A DNA stretch of 50,166 bases from Bacteroidia bacterium. Its GTDB lineage: Bacteria > Bacteroidota > Bacteroidia > Bacteroidales > Azobacteroidaceae. This document shows, in pieces, positions 1 to 8,800 of this stretch; the stretch's first letter is position 1; every line of letters begins with the position of its first letter. Where the stretch lies: NCBI GenBank assembly GCA_025999115.1, contig BNWW01000004.1, positions 1 to 50,166 on the forward strand, read 5' to 3'. The notes below the pieces were generated by a model. The model searched no databases, was not told the DNA's origin, and saw nothing but the letters and a program-made list of their open reading frames with translations. A program made the translations under genes and the position numbers.

Positions 1-17
1 TACGGTTATGAAAATCC

Positions 18-105
18 CGCCCTTTCGGGCGACAGGCAAAATATCTGATAATCATAATTTATTCTTTCCGGATTGCTTCGGGCTTACGCCCTCGCAAGGA
101 CGATA
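18..105. repeat. Short palindrome and dispersed-repeat-like segment
   Basis: A small hairpin (CGCCC at 18-22 pairing with GGGCG at 27-31) is followed at about 68-102 by a segment reading gattgcttcgggc...gccctcgcaagg. This resembles the 'GATTGCTTCG...CGCAANGACG' family of dispersed palindromic repeats seen in many bacterial intergenic regions. The family match is from memory; copy number in this genome cannot be judged from one window. No gene is visible in 1-197. Confidence 0.35.
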
Positions 106-165
106 TGCGACAATTTGAAATGCACCCAATTGAAAGCCCAATAAAAAAATTTGCAGAATTTTAGT

Positions 166-173
166 TACCTTTG
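166..173 (+). promoter_or_regulatory. -7 box (TAnnTTTG) upstream of the amidotransferase/dipeptidase gene
   Basis: TACCTTTG at 166-173 matches the Bacteroides -7 consensus TAnnTTTG. The nearest TTTG (150-153) is only 12 nt upstream, closer than the usual roughly 20 nt for a -33 box, so the -33 element is unclear. Transcription would begin near 180, leaving a leader of about 48 nt to the ATG at 228. Confidence 0.5.
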
Positions 174-227
174 TTTCAATTTTAGAAACATTCGGTTTTG
201 AAAACTGCATTTTTTATCCTGATATTC

Positions 228-1985
228 ATGAGCAATGTACTTATTGGCCTGTCGGTCAATCACAAAGAAAATCTTTCGTGTATTTCTACCGCGTATTCCG
301 ATGCGGTTATCCTGGCGGGAGGAACGCCGGTTTTGATTCCTTTAACCGACAATACGGCGGTTTTGGATCGTATTTTATCGCAGATCGACGGGCTGATTTT
401 GTCGGGCGGCGGCGATATTCATGCTTCGTTTTTCAATGAAGAATTACATCCGACCGTCGAATCTTGCGATTTGGAACGCGACCGTTACGATTTGTATTTG
501 GCACGGAAAGCCGTTGCCAAACAGATGCCGGTTTTGGGTATCTGTCGTGGCCATCAAGTCATTAATGTGGCGTTCGGAGGCAGTTTGATTCAGGATATAC
601 CTTCGCAAATTGCCGGTTCGAAAATAAATCACAGCCAATCGGAAGCGCGGGAAACCGGCACGCATAAAGTTTCGGTTTCAACCGGATCAAAATTACATAA
701 TATCCTGAAAACGAATGAATTGTCCGCCAATTCATTCCATCATCAAGCGGTGAAAAAGGCTGCCGGTCCGTTTGCCGTTGTAGCCGTTGCGGACGATGGC
801 GTAATAGAAGCGATCGAATCCGTTGAAAATAAAGCGATTATCGGTGTGCAGTGGCATCCCGAAAACATGGCGACGACCGGCAACGATACCATGACGGCGC
901 TGTTTCGAAATACGGTCAGCGAAGCGGAAGGATACCGTCGCGCCAAAGAAATCCATCAAAAAATCTATTCAATTGATTCTCATTGCGATACGCCGATGTT
1001 TTTCCCTTACGGAATTGATATTGGCAAACGCAATCCAACCTTGCACGTGAATCCGGCCGATCTGGGCGCAACTTCCGAAAACGGCTATGTGAATTATGAT
1101 CTCAAAGTGGATATTCCGCAAATGCAAGACGGAATGTTGGATGCAACATTTATGGTAGCCTACCTGCATCAAGGGGCGCGGGATGCGAAAACTTCGCAAA
1201 AAACAGTTGAAAAAACCGAAAAAATTTTGGCGGAAATTATCCGGCAAATCGGTCTGCATCCGGACATTGCCGGCATTGCGGGTTCATTTTCCGATTTACA
1301 ACGCTTGAAAGCCGAAGGCAAAAAAGCCATTTTTCTCGGCATCGAAAACGGTTACAGTTTGGGAAAGGACATTCACAATGTACAAAAATTTGCCGAAATG
1401 GGCGTGCGTTACATCACTTTGTCGCACAACGGCGATAACGATTTGTGTGATGCCGCCGTTCGCAGCAAGCAGGAACACAACGGGTTAAGCGAGTTCGGCC
1501 GGCAAGTGGTGCGCGAAATGAACCGGCTGGGCGTAATGGTTGATATTTCCCATACTTCCGAAAAAACTTCGTTTGATGTATTGGAAATCAGTTCGTTTCC
1601 GGTCATTGCATCCCATTCTTCCGCCAAAAAATTATGCAATCATCCGCGCAATATTTCCGATAAATTGATGCGTGCGATTGCCGCAAAAGGCGGTGTGATT
1701 CAGGTTTGTTTGTATTCGGGGTTTTTGAAAAAATCGGGAAAAGCGACGGTCAAGGATGCGGTCGATCACATTGATTATATTGTGAAAACGGTGGGAATTG
1801 ATTATGTGGGTATCGGTTCCGATTTTGATGGTGGCGGTGAATTGGTTGGTTGTAAGTCGGTTAGCGAATTTCCACAAATCACAATGGAATTACTTCGGCG
1901 CGGCTATTCCGGCGAAGCGATTGCTAAAATTTGGGGCGGCAATTTGATACGGGTAATGGAAGAAGTGCAGCAAGCCAAAAAATAA
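228..1985 (+). CDS. Fusion of class I glutamine amidotransferase (peptidase C26, PuuD-like) and membrane dipeptidase (peptidase M19)
   Basis: The 585-residue product joins two hydrolases. Residues 1-225 are a class I amidotransferase domain of the gamma-glutamyl-GABA hydrolase type: nucleophile Cys106 in GICRGH, and His210/Glu212 in WHPE complete the triad. Residues 245-580 are a renal-dipeptidase-type M19 domain with metal ligands His252 and Asp254 (HCD), Glu373 (GIENG), His442 (DISH) and His463 (ASHSS); the 21-residue His442-His463 gap equals that of human renal dipeptidase. Both active sites look intact. Inferred role: successive cleavage of gamma-glutamyl compounds and dipeptides. ATG 228 is chosen because the amidotransferase fold begins there (NVLIGLSVN); a TTG at 198 would add ten hydrophobic residues that might form a signal sequence, so location is uncertain. 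It appears monocistronic. Confidence 0.9.
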   Translation: MSNVLIGLSVNHKENLSCISTAYSDAVILAGGTPVLIPLTDNTAVLDRILSQIDGLILSGGGDIHASFFNEELHPTVESCDLERDRYDLYLARKAVAKQMPVLGICRGHQVINVAFGGSLIQDIPSQIAGSKINHSQSEARETGTHKVSVSTGSKLHNILKTNELSANSFHHQAVKKAAGPFAVVAVADDGVIEAIESVENKAIIGVQWHPENMATTGNDTMTALFRNTVSEAEGYRRAKEIHQKIYSIDSHCDTPMFFPYGIDIGKRNPTLHVNPADLGATSENGYVNYDLKVDIPQMQDGMLDATFMVAYLHQGARDAKTSQKTVEKTEKILAEIIRQIGLHPDIAGIAGSFSDLQRLKAEGKKAIFLGIENGYSLGKDIHNVQKFAEMGVRYITLSHNGDNDLCDAAVRSKQEHNGLSEFGRQVVREMNRLGVMVDISHTSEKTSFDVLEISSFPVIASHSSAKKLCNHPRNISDKLMRAIAAKGGVIQVCLYSGFLKKSGKATVKDAVDHIDYIVKTVGIDYVGIGSDFDGGGELVGCKSVSEFPQITMELLRRGYSGEAIAKIWGGNLIRVMEEVQQAKK

Positions 1986-2216
1986 AGGGATCACTTATTC
2001 TTTTTTGGCGAGCCTTTTCCGTCTTTTCTTGCTGCTTCACATATTCGTCGATCGCATTTGATGGCTTTTTCGTGAATAAATGTTGGAAAAATTCTACTAA
2101 TTTTTTAGCATACAGGCAAAGATTTTATACTTTGGAGAGCTTAATTTGAATTAAATCAAATACCTAAAAATAGTGATTGCTCTTAATTAAACGACATTAA
2201 ATAATAATTTATAGTG
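1986..2216. other. Gene-free spacer after the dipeptidase gene
   Basis: No credible coding region, terminator hairpin or RNA gene is visible here. Short open frames run through but lack family resemblance or plausible start context. Confidence 0.5.
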
Positions 2217-2400
2217 CTCTATCGCGGATAGCATTATTGTAGAACAACCGGATTTTCCATTTACCCTAAACCGCTCTGCGGTTGATTGGGGTGGTATTAT
2301 GATCATCTCTACAATAATGTAATCGCTCTGCGATAGGGTGTTTAACGGCTTATCAGGAGATTCCGACCAACGGGAGGAATCCCCTGATAAACCGTTAAAA
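2217..2400. repeat. Composite palindromic element (REP/MITE-like)
   Basis: Three nested inverted structures sit in 184 bp. (1) 2341-2364 is the near-perfect reverse complement of 2376-2399 (22 of 24 positions); both mismatches become G-U pairs if the minus strand is transcribed, giving an uninterrupted 24-bp stem with an 11-nt loop. (2) 2269-2283 is the palindrome AACCGC-TCT-GCGGTT. (3) CATTATTGTAG near 2232-2242 is inverted as CTACAATAATG near 2309-2319, with CTATCGC/GCGATAG outside. No transposase is present, so it would be non-autonomous or a REP-type unit. The 80-codon minus-strand frame across it is probably not a gene. Confidence 0.55.
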
Positions 2401-2478
2401 TGATTTAACCCCCTGACAGGGCAAACCATCTAAAATTGATTTAGCACCTCCAAAAAAAAATCACAAATCCCCCAACCC

Positions 2479-2511
2479 TTGACCTACTCCCAAAAATAAT
2501 CCCTACCTTTG
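2479..2511 (+). promoter_or_regulatory. Bacteroidetes-type promoter for the giant surface protein gene
   Basis: TTGAC at 2479-2483 and TACCTTTG at 2504-2511 are 20 nt apart, matching the -33 (TTTG/TTG) and -7 (TAnnTTTG) layout. Transcription would start near 2518, about 330 nt before the ATG at 2850, which implies a long leader. Confidence 0.6.
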
Positions 2512-2517
2512 CCCCCA

Positions 2518-2849
2518 ATCAATTTTTCAAAAACAAAAAAATGATCCCCACAAGCAAAAACAGCCCCCACTGCGCCCCCTCTTTAAAACGCCCCTTCAAG
2601 CACATTTTAAGGCGATTTAAAGCATTATCTCTGCGCAGTGACACTGCCCCCCCCTCGAAACATATACACGCACACGCGCGCAATATAAGCGAACCGTCAT
2701 CCCGTTTCATACGGGAGAACGTTTATTCCTGCAAAAACATCCCTGACAGCAGCGGACACAGAGAATCTTTTTCTCCGTGCCCGCTGCCGTTGCATCAACA
2801 CATAAATTATTGCATTGGTAAACAACGTAATTTTTAATTCGTAATTGAT
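2518..2849 (+). promoter_or_regulatory. Long structured 5' leader of the surface protein mRNA
   Basis: The leader holds three hairpins: GCAGTG/CACTGC (2635-2640/2642-2647), CCCGT/ACGGG (2701-2705/2711-2715), and a longer stem from GCAGCGG (2749-2755) to CCGCTGC (2781-2787) that also pairs CAC/GTG and GAGA/TCTC inside. A 98-codon frame (2541-2837) crosses it but its product (rich in His, Ser, Pro, Arg) resembles no known family, so I read this as untranslated. No known riboswitch class is recognised. Confidence 0.4.
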
Positions 2850-5800
2850 ATGGCAACCATCAACATCGCAGGCTTCTTCGCCCGCATCATCAAACAAGCC
2901 CTCCTCGCGAGGACAGTAGTAGTAGCAGCAGCTTTCTGCCTAAGCACAACAACGGCGTGGGCGGCAGACGGCGGAACGATTGACCTCGCAAATGTACCGG
3001 GCGGCAATTTAACTTATGACGACTGGACGTTTGACAACACAACCAACGTCTACACCATCTTAGACGGCGCGAACGTAACCGTTACAGGCACGAACGCCAA
3101 CCAACGGCGGCTTGCAGTAGCCGCAAACGCTACGGCAACCATTACGCTCAGCGATGTGACCATAGCAGGGCTTGGCAACAACCAAAGCCCGCTGCTGCTC
3201 AACGGCGGCGCAAACGTAACGCTGAACCTTGCCGACGGCACCACCAACACGCTGACGGCGGGTCCTGGCTCTGCCGGAATACAAGTGCCAAGCGGAAATA
3301 CGCTGACGATTGAGGGTCCGGGAACACTGAACGCGACGGGCGGCAGTGCGGGCATCGGCGGCGGTAGCGGCAGCAACGCTTATAGCGGCAGCATCATCAT
3401 CAACGGCGGCACGGTTACGGCGACAGGCGGACAATACGCCGCGGGCATCGGCGGCGGACAATACCGCGACGGCGGCACAGTCACCATCAACGGCGGCACG
3501 GTTACGGCGGTCGGTGCGAGCAATACCAAAGGCGACATAGCCGCAGGTAATAGTACCGCCTCAGGCATCGTCATCATCATCAAAGGCGGCACCGTCAATG
3601 GTCGTCTTCAAGGGCAGCCCACCAACGGCGAGGGTAAACCCGTTTACCTCAACACGCTGACGGTGGGCAGCGACGCTAACGCGAACACCGCTATCACGGC
3701 GGGGCATATCGCGGGCATAGACTGTGCCGCCACGCCCAACGCGGCGAGCGGCGTGTACGGCATCAACGGCGTGAAAACAGACACAGACGGCAAGGTATAT
3801 TTCTATCTGCCGCAGAGCGACGGCGCGGAAGTGGTGCGCTTGACGGCTAACGGCACAGAATACGGCAACAGGTATAGCCGCAATACTGCCGCGCAAACCG
3901 AAACGCTCACAGCAGGCTATTTAGCAAGTAAAACGCCTGTAACCTTTACGGCAGCGGAAGCGGGCGGCACAGCCAACACGGTGAGCAGCACGGGCATTAC
4001 GCTCACGTTCAGCGAGAGTGTTAGCGGACTGACAGCGGACAATATTACCCTTACGAATGGCACGGGCGTTGCCGTCAAGGGAATGCTCACCGGCTCCGGC
4101 GCCACCTACACGCTCAGCCTCACGAGCGTAACAGCGGCAGGCGATGTAAAGGTCGGCGTTTCGGACTTCGGCAACTATCTGGTAGAAAACGGCAACCGCA
4201 CCGTGAGCCTCTTCCGGGAGACCATCAAGCCCACGGTATCGGGCGTTTCGCCGACAGGCGCGGATATTCCGCTGTCAACAACGCTGTCGGTAACGTTCAA
4301 CGAGGAGATGGATGTGACGACAACCGGCACGGTTACGTTATCTCCCAATACAGGGCTGACTTTGACTTTTGATAATTGGACAAACGGCAACACAACCGCC
4401 AACTACACCCTGTCGGGGCTTGCCTATGGCGCCACCTACACCTACGCTACTATCAGCGGGTTTAAGGATAAGTCGGGTAACCAAATGGACACGAGGAATA
4501 ACGGGTTTACATTCGCAACGAGCAGTCCCTTTGCCGTTACTGCAAGCGGTACCTACGACTATACAAACAAGGTGCTTACGCTGGGCAACGGCTCGTACAC
4601 AATCAGCCTGAAAACGGGCGTGGTGTCGACAGACAGCTACATCATCGTACCCACCAACGCGACGGCAACCATTACGCTCAGCGATGTGACCATAGCAGGG
4701 CTTGGCAACAACCAAAGCCCGCTGCTGCTCAACGGCGGCGCAAACGTAACGCTGAACCTTGCCGACGGCACCACCAACACGCTGACGGCGGGTCCTGGCT
4801 CTGCCGGAATACAAGTGCCAAGCGGAAATACGCTGACGATTGAGGGCCCGGGAACACTGAACGCGACGGGCGGCAGTGCGGGCATCGGCGGCGGTAGCGG
4901 CAGCAACGCTTATAGCGGCAGCATCATCATCAACGGCGGCACGGTTACGGCGACAGGCGGACAATACGCCGCGGGCATCGGCGGCGGACAATACCGCGAC
5001 GGCGGCACAGTCACCATCAACGGCGGCACAGTTACGGCGGTCGGTGCGAGCAATACCAAAGGCGACATAGCCGCAGGTAATGGTACCGCCTCAGGCATCG
5101 TCATCATCATCAAAGGCGGCACCGTCAATGGTCGTCTTCAAGGGCAGCCCACCAACGGCGAGGGTAAACCCGTTTACCTCAACACGCTGACGGTGGGCAG
5201 CGACGCTAACGCGGACACCCCTATCACGGCAGGGCATATCGCGGGCATAGCCTGCGATGAAACGCCCAACGCGGCAGACGGCGTGTACGGCATCAACGGC
5301 GTGCAAACAGACGGCGACGGCAAGGTATATTTCTACCTGCCGCAGAGCGACGGCGCGGAAGTGGTACGCTTGACGGCTAACGGCACAGAATACGGCAACA
5401 GATATAGCCGCAATACTGCCGCGCAAACCGAAACGCTCACAGCAAACGCATTCCCCGGCAAAACGCTTGTCTCTTACACGGCAGCGGAAGTGGGCGGCAC
5501 AGCCAACACGATGAGCAGCACAGGCATTACGCTCACGTTCAGCGAGAGTGTTAGCGGACTGACAGCGGACAATATTACCCTTACGAACGGGACGGGCGTT
5601 GCCGTCAAGGGAATGCTCACCGGCTCCGGCGCCACCTACACGCTCAACCTCACGAGCGTAACAACGGCGGGTACCGTAAAAGTCGACATTGAGGGCTTCG
5701 ACAACTATCTGGTAGAAAACGGCAACCGCACCGTCAGTCTGTATGCCGGTCGTCATCTTGTCGTTACTAAAACCACCGGTAGCGAGGACTTCACCTACAT

Positions 5801-8800
5801 CGACAAGGTGCTTACGCTGGGCAACGGAACCTATGACATCAGCCTGCTCGCGGGCTTATCGCAGACGGACAACCGTATCATTGTGGACGGCAAAACAGCA
5901 ACCGTAACGCTCAACGGCGTGACCATAGCAGGGCTTGGCGCTGACCAAAGCCCGCTGCTGCTGAACAACGGCGCGAACGTAACGCTTGTGCTTGCCGACG
6001 GCAAAACCAACACGCTGACGGCGAGCGGGCTGTGTGCCGGAATACAAGTGCAAACCGGAAATACGCTGACGATTGAGGGTCCGGGAACGCTGTCCGCGAC
6101 AGGCGGCAGCAGCAGCAGCAACACCGTATATGGCGGATCAGGCATAGGCGGACGGTCGGAAAACATAGGCGGCACGATTACTATAAACGGCGGCACGATT
6201 ACGGCGAAAGGCGGCAACAACTCCTCAGGCATCGGCGGCGGATACAGCCACAATGGCGGCATAACCACGATAACCGGCGGCACAGTTAACGCAAGCGGCT
6301 CTGGCGGCGGCGCAGGCATCGGCGGCGGATACTATGGCCAGGGCGGCAACATCACCATCACCGGCGGCACGGTTACGGCGAGCACGATTGGACCCGGTAG
6401 TAGCGCAGTCACCTATTCGCTCACCATCACCGGCGGCAGCATCCAAACCCCGAGCCCACTCTCCGTGAACAACGGCAACGGCAACGGGCAAACTGTCTAT
6501 CTCAACACGCTGACGTTGGACGGTCTTAACGCGGCTCACGCAGTTACGGCGGGCGCCATCAACGGCGTAGCCTGCGATGTCACGCCCGACGCGGAAAACG
6601 GCGTGTACGGCATCAGCGGCGTGAAAACCGATGCAAACGGCGTGGTGTATCTCTACCTGCCTCGTTCGGGGGACAACGGCGCGGATGCTGACCCCGTCCG
6701 GCTGGAGGCGAACGGCGTGCAATACGGCGCGAAATATCGCCGCACTGGTGCCGCTACCCAAACGCTCGCGAATCTTACCGGCAAAACGCTCGTTACCTTT
6801 ACGGCGGCGGCGCAGGGCGGCGCAAGCGGCACGGCAAACAGCACAGGGGTTGCGCTCACCTTCAGCGATAATGTAACAACGCCCGCAGGCAATGTTAGTC
6901 TTCCCTCTACCAACGCAACGGCGGGAAGCACCGCTACCGGCAGCGGCAACGTTTGGACAGTGCCGCTCACCGCAGTAGCGGCAGCGGGCACGGCAAAAGT
7001 TACCGTAGCAGACTACGACCCCTACTGGTTCGACAACGGACCGCGCCCCGTGAGCCTCTTCAAGGACGCGCTCAATCCCACGGTAACGAGCGTGTCGCCC
7101 AACACCACAGGCGTTTTGGTGTCCACCAATACGCTGTCGGTAACGTTTAGCGAAGAGATGGACGTGACACCGGGCACGGTTACGCTCACTCCAAATGCAG
7201 GGCTGACTTTAACTTTTAGTAGTTGGTCAAACGGCAACAAAACCGCCAACTACACCTTGTCGGGGCTTGCCTACGGCACCACCTACACCTACGCTATCAG
7301 CGCCTTTAAGGATAAGGCGAATAACGTAATGAACGCGGTAACGGTAGCGAACAACATTACCTTTAGCACCCCTGTAACCATCACGGGCAATCCCACTGAG
7401 GTTACTTATGGCGATGATTCTTTCATCGGAAACACCATCGACCTCGCCGCCCTGGGACTGTTCACCGTTGATGCAAACGCCGGTACGCGGACGTACACCC
7501 GCGAAACTGCCGGCACCACAGGCACGGGCAACATCAACAGCAGCAGCGGCGTGCTCACGGTAACAGCAGCCGGCACTTTCACCATCGGGCTTGCTACGGC
7601 AGCAAGCAGCAACTATGCGGCGCACTCGAAAGTAACCGCCGTGCTGACGGTGAACAAAGCCGCCGTTACCAACATAGGCGGCTCCGCAACGGCTTATACC
7701 ACCGGAAGCATTGACCTGAGCGCCCTGAGCAGCCTGTTCACCGTTGGCAGCGGCGCCGGTGCGCGGACATACAGCATTGAGAGCGGCGGTACGGGTACAG
7801 GTTCAATCAACAGCGACAATAAGACCCTCAATGTTACCGCCGCCGGGACGTTCAACATCAGGCTTGCTACGGCAGCAACAAACACCCACGCGGCAAGCAC
7901 AGCAACCGCCACGCTCACGACGCTTGCCCCCGCCGCCATCAGCGGCGTAACCTCGCCTGTGGTGGGCGAGACGCCATCGACAACTATCAGCAACGGCACA
8001 GGATTTACCGCTGCGCTGGCGTGGAACACTACCCCTACTGTTTTTGGCGGCAATACAGTCTATACGGCAACCATTACGCTGACGGCAACCAACGGCTACG
8101 AGTTCGCCGCAAGCCTCAACTCGACCACCGCCATCAGCGGGTTTAAGGTGAACGGCATCGACCCGACATACGTGAGCCGTAGCGCTACTGAGTTGAAGTT
8201 TACCGTAGCCTTCCCCGCAACGGACGGTGCGTTTGTTGTTGTTGCTACAAGCGGTACCTACGACTATACAGGCAAGGTGCTTACGCTGGGCAACGGCACG
8301 TATGACATCAGCCTGCGCACGGGCTTATCGCAAACGGACCACCGCATCATCGTGGACGGCGCAACGGCGACCGTAACGCTGACAGACGTTAATATGACGG
8401 GGGCGGTTGGCTACGAAGCGATGTTCCAACTGAAAAACAACGCGACTGTAACGCTGAACTTGGCGGGCAGCGACACGCTCAAAAACACGTTGCGTGGTTC
8501 CCCCCTTCGCATCGGTGGGGCGGCTTTGGGTGTTCCCGAAGGCAGTTCTATTACGATACAGGGCAACGGCTCACTACACGCGGAAGACAACGACTGCAGC
8601 GCGGCAATAGGCGGTAACAGCGATAATACAGTAGGCGAAAAATGCGGCAATATCACCATTACAGGCAACGTTACCGTAACCGCGGCTGCCCCATTCAGAG
8701 GTCCCGCCATAGGCTCCGGCTCAAACGACGCAGAGTTGGGCGGCGATATTTCCATACTTGCGGGGACAATCCCCGGCTACCCGAAAGTAACCCTTAGCAA

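Noticed and set aside
198..227. TTG start for the amidotransferase/dipeptidase gene
   Set aside because: TTG starts are rare here and the amidotransferase fold begins right at the ATG at 228; kept as an alternative because the extension is hydrophobic.
2187..2429. 80-codon minus-strand frame
   Set aside because: It spans the inverted-repeat element exactly; repeats of this type often yield spurious frames.
2541..2837. 98-codon plus-strand frame upstream of the surface protein
   Set aside because: Lies within the predicted leader over strong hairpins, and its His/Ser/Pro/Arg-rich product resembles no family.
3361..5000. Repeated ggcggcggaca-type short units as a possible CRISPR array
   Set aside because: Units are codons for GIGGG and NGGTVT rungs in a continuous open frame without uniform repeat/spacer lengths.
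4338..5756. Long minus-strand frames (217 and 221 codons) opposite the surface protein
   Set aside because: They arise from the GC-rich repetitive codons of the sense gene, recur in each repeat copy, and lack domain character.
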